Source: Glaciimonas soli (GTDB taxonomy: Bacteria; Pseudomonadota; Gammaproteobacteria; Burkholderiales; Burkholderiaceae_D). From it: 64,000 nt of DNA. The notes under the pieces are model-generated. The model saw only the letters and a list, made by a program, of their open reading frames with translations. It ran no database searches and had not been told where the DNA came from. The DNA lies in NCBI RefSeq assembly GCF_009497155.1, contig NZ_WINI01000007.1, forward strand, positions 317,137-381,136, in the 5' to 3' direction. Made by a program: the position numbers and the translations under genes. This document shows, one piece after another, positions 26,596 to 37,250 of this stretch (the first letter of the stretch is position 1; each line of letters begins with the position of its first letter).

Positions 26596-28629
26596 TCACT
26601 GCGCGCCAATATTTTTATCCAGGAATTTTTCAACCCGCGTCCAGAAATCCACGTTATTTTTCATCAAGCGCCAGCCGTGTCCTTCTTCTGGATAGGTGAT
26701 CCACTCCACATTTGGATTATTAGCTTTGACCGCATCATAAAATTTGCTGCCATGAATTTGTGGTACGCGCACATCAGAACCACCATAAGCCATCAGCAAT
26801 GGTTGCGTAATCCTTGCGGCATTTTCCAGTGGTGAAGTGGCTTTCAACTGAGCAGCGTCTTTTACCTGATCCCCCACCAAAACCGGCGTTCCATATTTCT
26901 TCGATTCATCGGACGCGTCACTCCACGTCACGTTGTACATCAGATTAATATCCGTCACGCCCACCCATTCAAAACCACACTTATACAATTTTGGATCATT
27001 GATCAGGCCCATCAAAGTAGCATAGCCGCCATAGCTGGCACCCGCGATGCAAATCCGTTTTGGATCGGCGATGCCTTGCGCAATCGCCCACTTGGTACCA
27101 TCGGCGACATCATCTTGCATCGCCAAACCCCATTGTTTCCAGCCTGCGTGGAAATGCTTCCAGCCAAAACCCATGCTACCGCGATATTCCGGTTCCAGTA
27201 CCGCATAACCTCGCGATGCTAAAAACTGCACTTCACGGCTCCAACGCCAATCACCGCCACGCACCCAAGGACCGCCGTGCACCAATACGACCAATGGAAG
27301 ATTTTTCTTGTCTTTGCCTTTTGCCACATTCGGCAAAGTCAAATACGCCGGAATATCCAAACCATCGCGTGCCTTGTAATGCACCATGTCTTTAGTCGCC
27401 ATTTGCTGCGGATCGATATGCGGCATCGTCCGCCCGAGTAGTATCAATTTTTGCGCGGCACTGTCATATAGAAAAAAGGTACTCGGCAACACGTCAGAAA
27501 ATGATGTCACCAATACATATGGCGTTTCTGATCTGCGCGCAACATTGATACGATTGACTGTGCCCGGTAACAATGCGTTGACCTGCTGCTGCATCGTTTG
27601 CATATCTTTGTCAAACCACAGCGTGTCGTCTGCATCAGTTTCATAATGCACACCAAGGAATTTTTTGTCGTTATAGACCACCGAGCCCGCATAGTCGTAA
27701 CCTTTCAGCGACACCACTGGCGTCGGGTCAATCGCATTTTTGCTTAAGTCATAGCGATATAAAGATTCTTTATCGCCGCCATTATGCGAACGTACATATA
27801 AAACGCCATCCGGGCCAATAAATTCAGGTATAAATCCATTCGACAAAATATTGAATGAAGCCAGTTTGCGCCATTTCTCATCGCTCGTATCTTTATAAAA
27901 TACCGAAGCAATATCGCCATCTTCCGTCGTTGCTACTCGCGGCTCGCCTTGCTGATCCATGATCCAGCCGGTGGTAAAACCGGGGCGATCAATAATCGTT
28001 GCATGACCCGTTCTGGTATTCAAACGCAATAAATTTGCTGGCTGACGGTGACTATCATTCACCAGATTATTGCGCGTACCTAATTGCAGAACATAAATAT
28101 CATCGCTATCTTTTTTAGCGTCGGTCGTATAAAAAATAGTATTGAACGGCAAAATACCTTGCACATTGGAATTTCTACCCGTTAGCATCGAAGCACTGCG
28201 ATCCACCAATTGCCGGAAATTTTTACCATCGAGATCAATCGCGTATAAACCAGGCCCGCCCTGCTGATTCCCCTGCCCTATCGTATGATCACCAGCGCTA
28301 AACACCAGTCGGTCATTATTCACCCAATGGAACTGGCTAACATCAGCATCATCAAGACTGGCAAGCACCTTAGGTTTGCGCTCCACCACATCCATAACGC
28401 CCAGCCGCAGCTTGCCCTCTTTGTCCGCCACTAACATCGCCACGTTACGGCCATTCGGAGACAAAGCAACGCTGCTCATCGCCGGGTACTCAAAAAAACT
28501 TTCGACGCTGGGAAGTGAAGTGGCCGTACTGGTGTTGGCGTAAACTACCGTTGACGGCGTAGTTGCAAGCAATGAAAACAGCAAAATCGGAATGCAACAA
28601 CTGATTCTTTGTAAATTTAAAAATGCCAT
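26596..28629 (-). CDS. S9 family prolyl oligopeptidase-type peptidase
   Basis: 677 residues with an N-terminal signal peptide (hydrophobic segment about residues 10-30), a beta-propeller region (residues ~50-400) and a C-terminal alpha/beta-hydrolase domain. The nucleophile is Ser532 in GASYGGY, the His is His651 in EEGHGW, and the Asp probably lies in GGSDVRVP between them. The segment LVHGGPWVRG supplies the oxyanion site. Such enzymes are exported dipeptidyl/acylaminoacyl peptidases. It is monocistronic. Confidence 0.9.
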   Translation of the reverse strand: MAFLNLQRISCCIPILLFSLLATTPSTVVYANTSTATSLPSVESFFEYPAMSSVALSPNGRNVAMLVADKEGKLRLGVMDVVERKPKVLASLDDADVSQFHWVNNDRLVFSAGDHTIGQGNQQGGPGLYAIDLDGKNFRQLVDRSASMLTGRNSNVQGILPFNTIFYTTDAKKDSDDIYVLQLGTRNNLVNDSHRQPANLLRLNTRTGHATIIDRPGFTTGWIMDQQGEPRVATTEDGDIASVFYKDTSDEKWRKLASFNILSNGFIPEFIGPDGVLYVRSHNGGDKESLYRYDLSKNAIDPTPVVSLKGYDYAGSVVYNDKKFLGVHYETDADDTLWFDKDMQTMQQQVNALLPGTVNRINVARRSETPYVLVTSFSDVLPSTFFLYDSAAQKLILLGRTMPHIDPQQMATKDMVHYKARDGLDIPAYLTLPNVAKGKDKKNLPLVVLVHGGPWVRGGDWRWSREVQFLASRGYAVLEPEYRGSMGFGWKHFHAGWKQWGLAMQDDVADGTKWAIAQGIADPKRICIAGASYGGYATLMGLINDPKLYKCGFEWVGVTDINLMYNVTWSDASDESKKYGTPVLVGDQVKDAAQLKATSPLENAARITQPLLMAYGGSDVRVPQIHGSKFYDAVKANNPNVEWITYPEEGHGWRLMKNNVDFWTRVEKFLDKNIGAQ

Positions 28630-29069
28630 ATGCAGTCACCAACGAATAATTTTTATCGGGAAAAAATGTGCGCTTATTGTAGCAATCAATTTCTTCGTGG
28701 AAATTTTTTAATACTCATCAAACACACATCGCCCGACTGAATTTTGGCATTGCTGCGCCGGTAAACTGCGTAACTACGTTTGGCGACGCGCTCGTGGCAA
28801 CCGCGAGTTAATACGCTTTAATTTTCCGCGTTAACATTCCTTAACATTGTGGCGGTAAAAAATTCTAATTCGGCGCATCATGTAACAGCATAATGTGATG
28901 CGGCGATGACAACTGCCTACATATTTTTCCATGTCGCAACTATTCAAACTTATTTCTGCGTTGTAAGATGAATTATCAGACTGGTATGTACATTGACAGA
29001 ACAAGTCGCCTTTGGCTGGTGTTTAATTTTTTATTCGAATTTATTAGCAATTTTATACAGGAGAAAATC
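28630..29069. other. Intergenic region upstream of the YidB-like gene
   Basis: About 440 bases between divergent genes, A+T-rich near both ends. An in-frame ATG at 28968 would extend the YidB-like protein by 34 residues but has no binding site. I see no repeat or RNA gene. Confidence 0.4.
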
Positions 29070-29546
29070 ATGGGATTATTAGACGGCGTATTAGGTCAAT
29101 TAGCTGGCGGACTATTGGGCGGGCAACAAGGCCAGGCAAATGATCCAAAAGCAGCAATAGTAAGTGGCTTATTGAACGCATTCAGCGGCCAGCAAGCTGC
29201 TGGCACAGCCGCTGCGGGTGGTGGAATTGGCGCGATTCTGGGCCAACTGGAAGCCAGCGGACTGGGCGACCAGGTCAAATCATGGGTTGGCAACGGTGCA
29301 AATCTCCCGGTTTCTGCAGATCAAATCCATGCAGCATTGGGCTCTTCACCTTTATTGCAACAATTAGCACAATCAGCTGGCATCACTCCTGAAGCGGTAT
29401 CAGGTCATTTGGCAGAAATTTTACCGGGTGCAATTAATCATTTGACACCAAATGGTGAGGTTCCAGCAGCTGGCGCAGCACTACCTGACTTAGGTGGGTT
29501 GGGGAATTTACTATCTGGCTTTTTGGGCGGCAATAAACAAGCTTGA
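29070..29546 (+). CDS. YidB-like DUF937 family protein
   Basis: 158 residues from the ATG at 29070, preceded by CAGGAG. The N-terminal half is Gly/Ala-rich (MGLLDGVLGQLAGGLLGGQQ). The second half has the YidB features DQVKSWVGNGANLPVS, QIHAALGSSPLLQQLAQSAG and HLAEILPGAINHLTPNGEVP. The in-frame ATG at 28968 lacks a binding site and adds residues unlike the family. Function of YidB is unknown. A strong terminator follows. Confidence 0.85.
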   Translation: MGLLDGVLGQLAGGLLGGQQGQANDPKAAIVSGLLNAFSGQQAAGTAAAGGGIGAILGQLEASGLGDQVKSWVGNGANLPVSADQIHAALGSSPLLQQLAQSAGITPEAVSGHLAEILPGAINHLTPNGEVPAAGAALPDLGGLGNLLSGFLGGNKQA

Positions 29547-29582
29547 TGTCAATGTAAAAAATACACTGATCATTTTGTTATC

Positions 29583-29610
29583 AAAATCGCCCTTTCGGGC
29601 GATTTTTTAT
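29583..29610 (+). terminator. Terminator after the YidB-like gene
   Basis: AAAATCGCCC (29583-29592) pairs with GGGCGATTTT (29597-29606) around TTTC, followed by more T residues. Confidence 0.9.
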
Positions 29611-29683
29611 TTAGCCAACATTTCTAAGCATCTTTCCTTGATTTCATTGCGCCACTAAACACAGCCTAAGCCCCGAATGGCTT

Positions 29684-29689
29684 TATAAT
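29684..29689 (+). promoter_or_regulatory. Possible -10 box of ribF
   Basis: TATAAT lies 36 bases before the ribF start. No convincing -35 hexamer is 16-18 bases upstream, so this is weak. I see no FMN riboswitch signature in the leader. Confidence 0.35.
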
Positions 29690-29725
29690 CTAAGGTTTTG
29701 CAAATAGTATTCTTATCATTCCTCT

Positions 29726-30703
29726 ATGAAGGTATTTCGCGGACTTCCTAATGCTGTGTCACGTGCGCCTTGCGCACTGACCATCGGTAACTTTGACGGC
29801 GTCCATCGCGGTCATCAAGTATTGCTGTCGCACGTACGCAAAGCCGCGACCGAATTGGGGATAGATGCAGCCGTGATGACTTTCGAACCGCATCCGCGCG
29901 AATTTTTTGCGCAGCAGTCCAAGCATCCGGTCAATCTGCCAACCCGCGTTGCCAATCTGCGCGACAAATTGAATGCGCTGGCACAAGCAGGAATAGATCG
30001 TGTCATCGTTGAACATTTCAACGCGCATTTTTCGTCGCTGTCTCCGCAAGAATTTATTGAAAAAATATTGGTACAAGGTTTACACGTTAAGTGGTTGATG
30101 GTTGGCGAAGATTTTTGCTTTGGCGCACGTCGCGCTGGCAATGTCGCAACCTTGATCGAAGCTGGTAAAAAATATGGCTTTCAGGTGCATACTTTGCCGA
30201 ATGTATTGAATGACGGTGAACGCGTTTCGTCATCAGCAGTCCGTGCCGCATTGGCAAAAGGTGATTTTGCCCAGGCACACAGCTTGCTCGGTCACGCTTA
30301 TTCGATTTCTGGTCATGTGGTGCACGGTCAGAAATTGGGGCGCACTATCGGTTTTCCGACACTGAACCTGCGGGTTCCACATAAACACCCGGCATTGTCC
30401 GGTATCTTCGTGGTGCAAGTGCACGGTTTGGCAGATCACCCCTTACCTGCCGTCGCCAGTATCGGTACCCGTCCAACCGTAGATGACAGCGGCCGCGTGT
30501 TACTCGAGACATTTGTTTTGGATTACAGCGGTAATAGCTATGGCAAGCTGGTGCAAATTGAGTTTTTGCACAAGTTGCGCGATGAAGAAAAATTTGTCGA
30601 TTTGCCGACGTTAACTGCTGCGATCAATCGTGATGTCGACCAGGCACGTGCGTATTTCCGGCAGCAAGGCAGCATAGCAATTTCTGCGACAGATCGAATT
30701 TGA
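29726..30703 (+). CDS. ribF: Bifunctional riboflavin kinase/FAD synthetase
   Basis: Phosphorylates riboflavin to FMN and adenylylates FMN to FAD. 325 residues. The N-terminal adenylyltransferase half has TIGNFDGVHRGHQ (the HxGH-like nucleotide site) and GEDFCFGARRAGN. The C-terminal kinase half has HVVHGQKLGRTIGFPTLNL and the GVLLETFVLDY-type segment. It heads the ribF-ileS-lspA-coaBC-dut region, but the weak hairpin and 123-base gap after it suggest ileS also has its own promoter. Confidence 0.96.
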   Translation: MKVFRGLPNAVSRAPCALTIGNFDGVHRGHQVLLSHVRKAATELGIDAAVMTFEPHPREFFAQQSKHPVNLPTRVANLRDKLNALAQAGIDRVIVEHFNAHFSSLSPQEFIEKILVQGLHVKWLMVGEDFCFGARRAGNVATLIEAGKKYGFQVHTLPNVLNDGERVSSSAVRAALAKGDFAQAHSLLGHAYSISGHVVHGQKLGRTIGFPTLNLRVPHKHPALSGIFVVQVHGLADHPLPAVASIGTRPTVDDSGRVLLETFVLDYSGNSYGKLVQIEFLHKLRDEEKFVDLPTLTAAINRDVDQARAYFRQQGSIAISATDRI

Positions 30704-30724
30704 AGCGGCTGTTAGCCGCTCTTT
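30704..30724 (+). terminator. Weak terminator after ribF
   Basis: AGCGGCT (30704-30710) pairs with AGCCGCT (30714-30720), then CTTTCT. The T run is interrupted, so read-through into ileS is likely. Confidence 0.5.
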
Positions 30725-30826
30725 CTCCCCTAATTTCTGCGTGTGTCTTTGAAGGTATATATCGGCACAAAACGCAGTACCGCATTCACCACTCAGTCAA
30801 CATACTGATTTTAAACAAAGAAAATT

Positions 30827-33724
30827 ATGTCCGATCAGAATACGCCACCTAAAACAGCTAAACCGGCCAAAGAAGCTAAGCCGCAAAGTAAATATCCGGT
30901 CAACATGATCGAAACGCCATTTCCTATGCGTGGCGATTTAGCAAAACGCGAACCACAATGGATCAAAGAATGGCAAGAAAAAAAGGTATACGAGCGGATT
31001 CGTAAGGCTGCAAAAGGCCGCCCAAAATTCATTCTGCATGACGGCCCGCCGTATGCCAATGCCGCCATCCATCTTGGTCACGCGGTCAACAAAATTCTCA
31101 AAGACATGATCATCAAAGCACGCACACTGTCGGGCTTTGACGCGCCATACGTACCGGGTTGGGATTGTCATGGGATGCCAATCGAAATCCAAATCGAAAA
31201 GAAATACGGCAAAAATTTGCCTGTCGCAGAAGTGCAAGCCAAAGCACGTGCTTATGCTGAGACGCAAATCGACCTGCAACGCACTGATTTCATCCGTCTT
31301 GGTGTTCTCGGTGAATGGGATAATCCCTACAAAACCATGAACTTCAGCAATGAAGCCGATGAGTTGCGCGTACTGGGTACTATTCTGGAAAAAGGCTATG
31401 TCTATCGCGGTTTGAAACCGGTCAACTGGTGCTTTGATTGCGCCTCTGCACTGGCAGAAGCGGAGGTGGAATATCAAGACAAACGCGATCCGTCTATCGA
31501 CGTTGGCTTCCCGTTTGCTGAACCGGAAAAACTCGCCGCAGCTTTCGGTTTAGCCAAATTGCCAACCGATCAAGGTTATATCGTCATCTGGACCACCACG
31601 CCGTGGACCATTCCGTCAAATCAAGCGTTGAATGTGCATCCTGAGATCATCTATGCACTGGTGCAAACCACGCGTAATGGCGAGCCACTGCTATTGATAC
31701 TGGCACAAGATTTGGTGGCTGACTGTTTGCAACGCTATGGCATGGAAGGCAGCGTTATCGCCACTTGTACCGGTGCGGCTTTGTCGTCGATCAATTTCAA
31801 ACATCCGTTGTCTAGCGTCGACAAAGGTTATGACCGCTTGTCGCCGATTTATCTGGGCGATTATGTCGCCGCCGACAGCGGTACGGGTATTGTTCACTCT
31901 GCTCCTGCTTACGGTATCGAAGACTTTATCTCTTGCAAAGCGCACGGCATGAAGGATGAAGACATCATCAGTCCGGTGATGGCTGATGGTCGCTATGCTT
32001 CATGGCTGCCGTTGTTTAACGGCATGACAATCTGGGAAGCATCCAAACCGATCTGCAGCAAGTTGGAAGAAGTTGGTTCCATGTTCAAACTGGTGATGTT
32101 TGATCATAGTTATATGCATTGCTGGCGCCATAAAACACCGATCATTTATCGCGCCACTTCGCAATGGTTTGCCAGCATGGATAACGCGCCAAAAGACAGT
32201 GGTGATAGTCTGCGCACCACTGCTTTAAAGGCGATCGACGAAACCAGCTTTTTCCCGACCTGGGGTAAAGCGCGTCTGCATGGCATGATCGCCAATCGCC
32301 CTGACTGGACTTTGTCACGTCAACGTCAATGGGGCGTGCCGATGGCGTTCTTCATCCATAAAGAAACGGGTGAATTGCATCCACGCACACCTGAATTGCT
32401 GGAGCAAGTAGCAAAGTTAATCGAAAAATCGGGCATCGAAGCATGGCAAGCGATTGAGCCTAAAGATTTGCTGGGCGACGAAGCAGACATGTATATCAAA
32501 AACAAAGACACACTGGATGTCTGGTTTGATTCTGGCTGTACCCATCAAACCGTGATGCGTGGCTCGCACAAAGAGCAGTTAAATAGCTTCCCGGCCGATT
32601 TATATCTGGAAGGTTCGGATCAACATCGCGGCTGGTTCCATTCTTCGCTGCTCACTTCGTCCATGTTAAATGGATGCGCGCCTTACAAAGCCTTGCTTAC
32701 ACATGGTTTTGTGGTTGACGGCGAAGGCCGGAAAATGTCCAAATCATTGGGCAATGGTATCGAACCGCAGAAAGTATCAAATACCTTGGGTGCGGAAATT
32801 TTGCGCTTGTGGGTGGCTTCCAGCGATTACACCGGGGAAATAACCGTTTCTGATGAAATTCTGAAACGCGTCACAGAAACCTATCGCCGTATCCGTAACA
32901 CTTTGCGCTTTTTGCTGGCGAATACCTCGGATTTCGATGCAGCCAAAGATGCGGTCGCGATCAATGAATTATTGGAAATCGATCGTTATGCAATTGCCAG
33001 CATGACGCAACTGCAAACAGATGTCTTGCAGCACTATGAAGATTACGAATTCCATCCCGTGATTTCGAAATTGCAGATGTACTGCTCAGAAGACTTGGGC
33101 GGTTTCTATCTGGATATCTTAAAAGATCGCTTATATACCAGCGGTGTCACATCACACGCGCGTCGTTCGGCACAAACTGCGATGTGGCATATCACGCAAG
33201 CCTTGTTGCGTCTGATCGCACCAACCTTGTCATTTACTGCCGAAGAAGCTTGGGCGTTCTTCGCTAGCAAAGAAGCTTTTGCCGCCAGCGATGAAACCAT
33301 TTTCACGCAAACCTTTTACAGCTTGCCAGAGATCGACAATGGCGTTGCATTAATCGCTAAATTTGATGCGTTACGCAGCATTCGCACCGACGTCACTAAA
33401 CAGTTAGAAGAAGTGCGTACTGCCGGCAATATCGGCTCGTCGTTACAGGCTGAAATCGAAATCAAAGCGACTGCAGATAAATTTGCATTGCTGAGTAGCC
33501 TTGAAGACGACCTGAAATTCGTGATGATCACTTCGGGCGCTACCGTTACGCAGGTGGCAAGCGAAGCGGAACAAGCCATCGTTGTGACGCCATCAACGCA
33601 GCCAAAATGCGAACGTTGCTGGCATTATCGTGCCGATGTTGGTCAGCATGCAGAACATGCCGGTTTGTGCGGTCGTTGCGTAGCGAACTTGTTCGGTCGC
33701 GGCGAAGAACGACGTTTTGCTTAA
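30827..33724 (+). CDS. ileS: Isoleucyl-tRNA synthetase
   Basis: Class I synthetase charging tRNA-Ile, with an editing domain that clears mischarged valine. The 965-residue protein has the HIGH-type motif in [13 protein letters not shown] and the editing-domain segment [13 protein letters not shown]. The KMSKS loop is in KMSKSLGNG, and the C-terminal zinc finger (CERCW…CGRC) marks the bacterial type. Next to lspA, as in many proteobacteria. Confidence 0.98.
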   Translation: MSDQNTPPKTAKPAKEAKPQSKYPVNMIETPFPMRGDLAKREPQWIKEWQEKKVYERIRKAAKGRPKFILHDGPPYANAAIHLGHAVNKILKDMIIKARTLSGFDAPYVPGWDCHGMPIEIQIEKKYGKNLPVAEVQAKARAYAETQIDLQRTDFIRLGVLGEWDNPYKTMNFSNEADELRVLGTILEKGYVYRGLKPVNWCFDCASALAEAEVEYQDKRDPSIDVGFPFAEPEKLAAAFGLAKLPTDQGYIVIWTTTPWTIPSNQALNVHPEIIYALVQTTRNGEPLLLILAQDLVADCLQRYGMEGSVIATCTGAALSSINFKHPLSSVDKGYDRLSPIYLGDYVAADSGTGIVHSAPAYGIEDFISCKAHGMKDEDIISPVMADGRYASWLPLFNGMTIWEASKPICSKLEEVGSMFKLVMFDHSYMHCWRHKTPIIYRATSQWFASMDNAPKDSGDSLRTTALKAIDETSFFPTWGKARLHGMIANRPDWTLSRQRQWGVPMAFFIHKETGELHPRTPELLEQVAKLIEKSGIEAWQAIEPKDLLGDEADMYIKNKDTLDVWFDSGCTHQTVMRGSHKEQLNSFPADLYLEGSDQHRGWFHSSLLTSSMLNGCAPYKALLTHGFVVDGEGRKMSKSLGNGIEPQKVSNTLGAEILRLWVASSDYTGEITVSDEILKRVTETYRRIRNTLRFLLANTSDFDAAKDAVAINELLEIDRYAIASMTQLQTDVLQHYEDYEFHPVISKLQMYCSEDLGGFYLDILKDRLYTSGVTSHARRSAQTAMWHITQALLRLIAPTLSFTAEEAWAFFASKEAFAASDETIFTQTFYSLPEIDNGVALIAKFDALRSIRTDVTKQLEEVRTAGNIGSSLQAEIEIKATADKFALLSSLEDDLKFVMITSGATVTQVASEAEQAIVVTPSTQPKCERCWHYRADVGQHAEHAGLCGRCVANLFGRGEERRFA

Positions 33725-33734
33725 CAACAAATAA

Positions 33735-33764
33735 CTCCTCTTGCTCGCTTGCGAGCGAGAGGAG
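33735..33764. repeat. 14-bp hairpin between ileS and lspA
   Basis: CTCCTCTTGCTCGC (33735-33748) pairs with GCGAGCGAGAGGAG (33751-33764) with one mismatch and a TT loop. There is no T run, so it is more likely a repeat or mRNA-stability element than a terminator. Confidence 0.6.
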
Positions 33765-33808
33765 AAAAGCATGTAATTAATGCGGCAACATCACTTACAC
33801 ATATAACT

Positions 33809-34318
33809 ATGGCTACTAAAAAACGTTCCAGCCCTCCCCGTTCTTCTTCCACTCCCGCCCTGCTGCCTTGGCTCGGTATTGCCGCCATTGTTCTGTTGGC
33901 TGATCAGTTATCCAAAGTCACCATCACACGTTTGTTTACCTACGGCGAATCGCGTCCGATTACCGACTTCTTTAATTTAGTGTTGATCTATAACCCGGGA
34001 GCGGCATTCAGCTTTCTTGGCGCGGCATCTGGCTGGCAACGTTATTTGTTTACTGCCATCGGTATTGGCGCCGCAATCTTTATTATTTACTTGCTGATGC
34101 GTCACGCTGGTCAGCGCATGTTTTGCTGGGCGCTGTCGTTGATACTCGGCGGTGCCATTGGCAATGTGACAGATCGCATCGCTTATGGACACGTGATTGA
34201 TTTTCTGGACTTCCACATTGGCCGCGCGCATTGGCCCGCTTTCAATATCGCCGATAGCGCAATTTGTATCGGCGCAATATTGTTTATACTGGACGAACTG
34301 CGACGCGTGAAAAAGTAA
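33809..34318 (+). CDS. lspA: Lipoprotein signal peptidase
   Basis: Inner-membrane aspartic protease that removes signal peptides from prolipoproteins; several lipoproteins in this window are its substrates. 169 residues from the ATG at 33809. Four hydrophobic segments and the conserved blocks [23 protein letters not shown] (catalytic Asp) and FNIADSAI (second catalytic Asp) are present. An in-frame start at 33749 would add residues crossing the hairpin region and is rejected. Confidence 0.95.
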   Translation: MATKKRSSPPRSSSTPALLPWLGIAAIVLLADQLSKVTITRLFTYGESRPITDFFNLVLIYNPGAAFSFLGAASGWQRYLFTAIGIGAAIFIIYLLMRHAGQRMFCWALSLILGGAIGNVTDRIAYGHVIDFLDFHIGRAHWPAFNIADSAICIGAILFILDELRRVKK

Positions 34319-34363
34319 GCGCGCAGTCAATTAAGTACGGCTGCAGCGGCAATAGGAGAAAAC

Positions 34364-35581
34364 ATGGATCTCGCTGGCAAAAAAATAATACTCGGGCTCA
34401 CCGGTGGCATCGCCTGTTATAAGGCGGCGGAATTAACGCGGGCCTTGATCAAAGCAGGCGCGTCGGTACAGGTGGTAATGACCCAGGCAGCGACACAATT
34501 CATCACAGCAGTGACCATGCAAGCGCTGTCTGGTAAGCCGGTTTTTTTTGATCAGTGGGACGCTCGTGTCGACAACAACATGCCGCATATTGATCTGTCG
34601 CGTCACGGCGATACGCATGCTGATGCGATTGTGATCGCCCCCTGCTCTGCGGATTTTATGTCCAAGCTGGCACGCGGCGTGTGCGACGATCTGCTTTCTA
34701 CCTTGTGCCTGGCGCGACCTGCCAGCATGCCACTATTGATCGCACCTGCGATGAATGTCGAGATGTGGCAAAACCCCGCTACGCAACGCAATGTTAAACA
34801 ATTACAAGCTGATGGCATTGCTTTACTCGGTCCCGATGCAGGAGAGCAAGCATGCGGTGAAGTTGGCATGGGACGCATGCTGGAGCCTGCGCAGCTGCTA
34901 GAAGAAATCATTGCCTCGTTTCAGACCAAAGTCTTGCGCGGCAAACGCTTGTTATTAACCGCCGGCCCGACTTTTGAGGCGATTGACCCGGTTCGCGGCA
35001 TCACCAACCTGTCTTCCGGAAAAATGGGTTACGCAATTGCCCGTGCAGCACGCGAAGCCGGTGCAGAGGTGATGTTGATTTCCGGCCAAACTGCCCTCGC
35101 TGCACCTTACGGCGTCCAACGTATCAACGTACTCAGTGCGCAGCAAATGCATGATGCCGTTTTATCAAAGATTGCAGGACAAGATATCTTTGTCGCGGTC
35201 GCTGCAGTTGCCGATTGGCGCGTCACCAACGCCAGCGAACAAAAGCTGAAAAAGAATCCCGATGGCAGTGCACCCGCATTATCGTTTGAACAAAATCCGG
35301 ATATTTTGGCAACAGTCGCAGCACTACCATCTGCTCCCTATTGCGTCGGTTTTGCAGCAGAATCTGAAAATTTATTGCAATACGCTGAAGCAAAACGGCT
35401 AAAGAAAAATGTCCCTTTATTAGTTGGCAATATTGGACATGAAACTTTTGGTAACGATGAGAACCAATTTGTTCTGTTCGACGTCGAAGGACATACCAGT
35501 TTTCCTCGCGCTGGCAAATTGCAATTGGCACGCCAATTAGTTGCTGAAATTGCCAAGCGCATTACAAAAACATCACACTAA
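34364..35581 (+). CDS. coaBC: Bifunctional phosphopantothenoylcysteine decarboxylase/synthetase
   Basis: Two consecutive coenzyme A steps. The N-terminal CoaC half (residues ~1-190) is an FMN flavoprotein with GLTGGIACYKAAEL, the His-containing PHIDLSRH and the IAPAMNVEMW segment. The C-terminal CoaB half starts near RLLLTAGPTFEAIDPVRGIT and joins cysteine to 4'-phosphopantothenate using CTP. 405 residues is the usual length. An ATG behind GGAG at 34353-34356 fits. dut follows 11 bases later. Confidence 0.96.
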   Translation: MDLAGKKIILGLTGGIACYKAAELTRALIKAGASVQVVMTQAATQFITAVTMQALSGKPVFFDQWDARVDNNMPHIDLSRHGDTHADAIVIAPCSADFMSKLARGVCDDLLSTLCLARPASMPLLIAPAMNVEMWQNPATQRNVKQLQADGIALLGPDAGEQACGEVGMGRMLEPAQLLEEIIASFQTKVLRGKRLLLTAGPTFEAIDPVRGITNLSSGKMGYAIARAAREAGAEVMLISGQTALAAPYGVQRINVLSAQQMHDAVLSKIAGQDIFVAVAAVADWRVTNASEQKLKKNPDGSAPALSFEQNPDILATVAALPSAPYCVGFAAESENLLQYAEAKRLKKNVPLLVGNIGHETFGNDENQFVLFDVEGHTSFPRAGKLQLARQLVAEIAKRITKTSH

Positions 35582-35592
35582 GCTAACCATTC

Positions 35593-36042
35593 ATGAAAAC
35601 CATAGACGTCAAAATTCTCGATCCACGTATGCAAGATCAATTACCAGCTTATGCCACAGAAGGTAGTGCCGGACTGGATTTACGCGCTTGCCTTGATGCG
35701 CCACTGACGATCAAACCAGGTGAAACACATTTAATTCCGACTGGCCTTTCCATCCACATCGGCGATCCAGCTTACGCAGCGATGATTTTGCCACGCAGTG
35801 GTCTCGGTCATAAGCACGGCATCGTTTTAGGTAATTTAGTGGGCCTGATTGATTCGGATTATCAAGGACAGCTGATGGTATCGACCTGGAACCGTGGCGA
35901 GACTGAATTCGTACTCAATCCAATGGAGCGGTTAGCACAACTGATCGTCGTCCCCGTCATGCGTGTCGGCTTTAATGTGGTGTCAGAATTCGGTAGCAGC
36001 GAACGCGGTGCTGGCGGTTTTGGCAGTACTGGGAAGCATTAA
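35593..36042 (+). CDS. dut: dUTP diphosphatase
   Basis: Homotrimeric dUTPase that keeps uracil out of DNA and supplies dUMP for thymidylate synthase (thyA lies at 54.9 kb). 149 residues with the five motifs in order: [41 protein letters not shown] and [11 protein letters not shown]. Its TAA shares the final A with the start of the next gene. Confidence 0.97.
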   Translation: MKTIDVKILDPRMQDQLPAYATEGSAGLDLRACLDAPLTIKPGETHLIPTGLSIHIGDPAYAAMILPRSGLGHKHGIVLGNLVGLIDSDYQGQLMVSTWNRGETEFVLNPMERLAQLIVVPVMRVGFNVVSEFGSSERGAGGFGSTGKH

Positions 36043-37133
36043 TGGGGATCTCAATGACTCAAAAATTGAACGTCAAACTAGGTTTCAAGCGTTGCGCCAT
36101 TGTTTTGCCGCTGATATTTTTAGCCGCATGTGCTACGCAAGAACCAGGTAAAAATATCACCGGTCCCGCAGTCACTAGACTAGTCCCGCGCCAAAGCGCC
36201 CCTATCAATCCGCAACAGGCTGAGCTGAAGGCTCTCATCGCGCAGCAAAATCGTTTATATACCGTGGCAGCGCCGCTGTTAGTTAACAATGCTGAGTTGT
36301 GCCGCAACAATGCACGCAATCTATTGGGCTTCACGGCCAAAACAAAATATTCTTTTTCACCGGAATTGGTTGATGCGGCATCTGCACTAGGCTTGAGCGA
36401 TCAGTTGCAAGTGACCGGTGTCTTGGCCGGGAGCGGCGCTGAGCAAGCTGGAATCAAATCAGGCGATTTGTTAGCAACGATTCAAGGTAAGCCTGTGCCA
36501 CAAGGCGAGAATGCCGAGCGACAAGCTGCAATGATGCTGGGGCCTCTGGTCAATCGCCATGAACTCATCAAACTTGGATTGATTCGTAAAGGTCAAAATC
36601 TCACCATCGATGTGCCATTGACGCGCGCTTGTGCGTTTGGCATAGAACTTGGCAATACCAAGAACGTCAATTCCTTTGCTGATGGCCGACGCGTCCTGGT
36701 GACTGCTGGCATGATGAATTTTATTCAGAATGACGACGAACTGGCCTTGGTCATTGCTCGTGAAATGGCGCATAACACCCTCACGCATCCTGTCAAACAA
36801 CGCATGACAGGAACCATGAGCGGCATCATCGATAATCTGATTCGTGTGCACCCTGATACCGATGCATTGGCCGGTAGTGCTGGTGTAAAACCTTATCCGG
36901 CACAACTGGACGTGGCTGCCGACAAGTTGTCGCTGTATATGGTGGCACGCGCTGGTTACAGCGTCGACACCGCAGCAATATTTTGGCAACGCCTGGCAAC
37001 GCAATACCCTGCCACCATACCGAATGGCCATACCGCGATTCACCCAGCGGTTGCAGCGAGGATCGACATGATACAAAAGACTGTCGCTGAAATTAATGCA
37101 AAACAAGCCGCCGGGGTTACTTTAACCCCGTAA
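36042..37133 (+). CDS. Lipoprotein with PDZ and M48-like peptidase domains, active site altered
   Basis: 363 residues with a lipoprotein signal peptide (lipobox FLAAC near residue 30). A PDZ-like segment follows (about residues 120-165, VLAGSGAEQAGIKSGDLLATIQG-type), then a domain resembling M48 metallopeptidases (VLVTAGMMNFIQNDDELALVI). The expected zinc motif HExxH reads RExxH: Arg240, Glu241, His244. The first zinc ligand is therefore lost, and the protein is predicted to be inactive as a metalloprotease. The start at 36042 overlaps the dut stop; the ATG at 36054 behind GGGGAT is an alternative. Confidence 0.8.
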   Translation: MGISMTQKLNVKLGFKRCAIVLPLIFLAACATQEPGKNITGPAVTRLVPRQSAPINPQQAELKALIAQQNRLYTVAAPLLVNNAELCRNNARNLLGFTAKTKYSFSPELVDAASALGLSDQLQVTGVLAGSGAEQAGIKSGDLLATIQGKPVPQGENAERQAAMMLGPLVNRHELIKLGLIRKGQNLTIDVPLTRACAFGIELGNTKNVNSFADGRRVLVTAGMMNFIQNDDELALVIAREMAHNTLTHPVKQRMTGTMSGIIDNLIRVHPDTDALAGSAGVKPYPAQLDVAADKLSLYMVARAGYSVDTAAIFWQRLATQYPATIPNGHTAIHPAVAARIDMIQKTVAEINAKQAAGVTLTP

Positions 37134-37181
37134 TGCTAGTGTTGATTCGGAAAAGCGCAATACCTTCCGAACCTGCCAAAC

Positions 37182-37216
37182 AAAAGCCCGAGTCACTTGC
37201 GTGACTCGGGCTTTTT
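37182..37216. terminator. Bidirectional terminator between the PDZ lipoprotein and clpA
   Basis: AAAAGCCCGAGTCAC (37182-37196) pairs perfectly with GTGACTCGGGCTTTT (37201-37215) around TTGC. It can serve both converging genes. Confidence 0.92.
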
Positions 37217-37250
37217 AACTTGAAATGTTGATAATATCGTTTACAACAAA

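Noticed and set aside
29610-29725. FMN riboswitch before ribF
   Set aside because: The space is too short and lacks the conserved RFN-element blocks.
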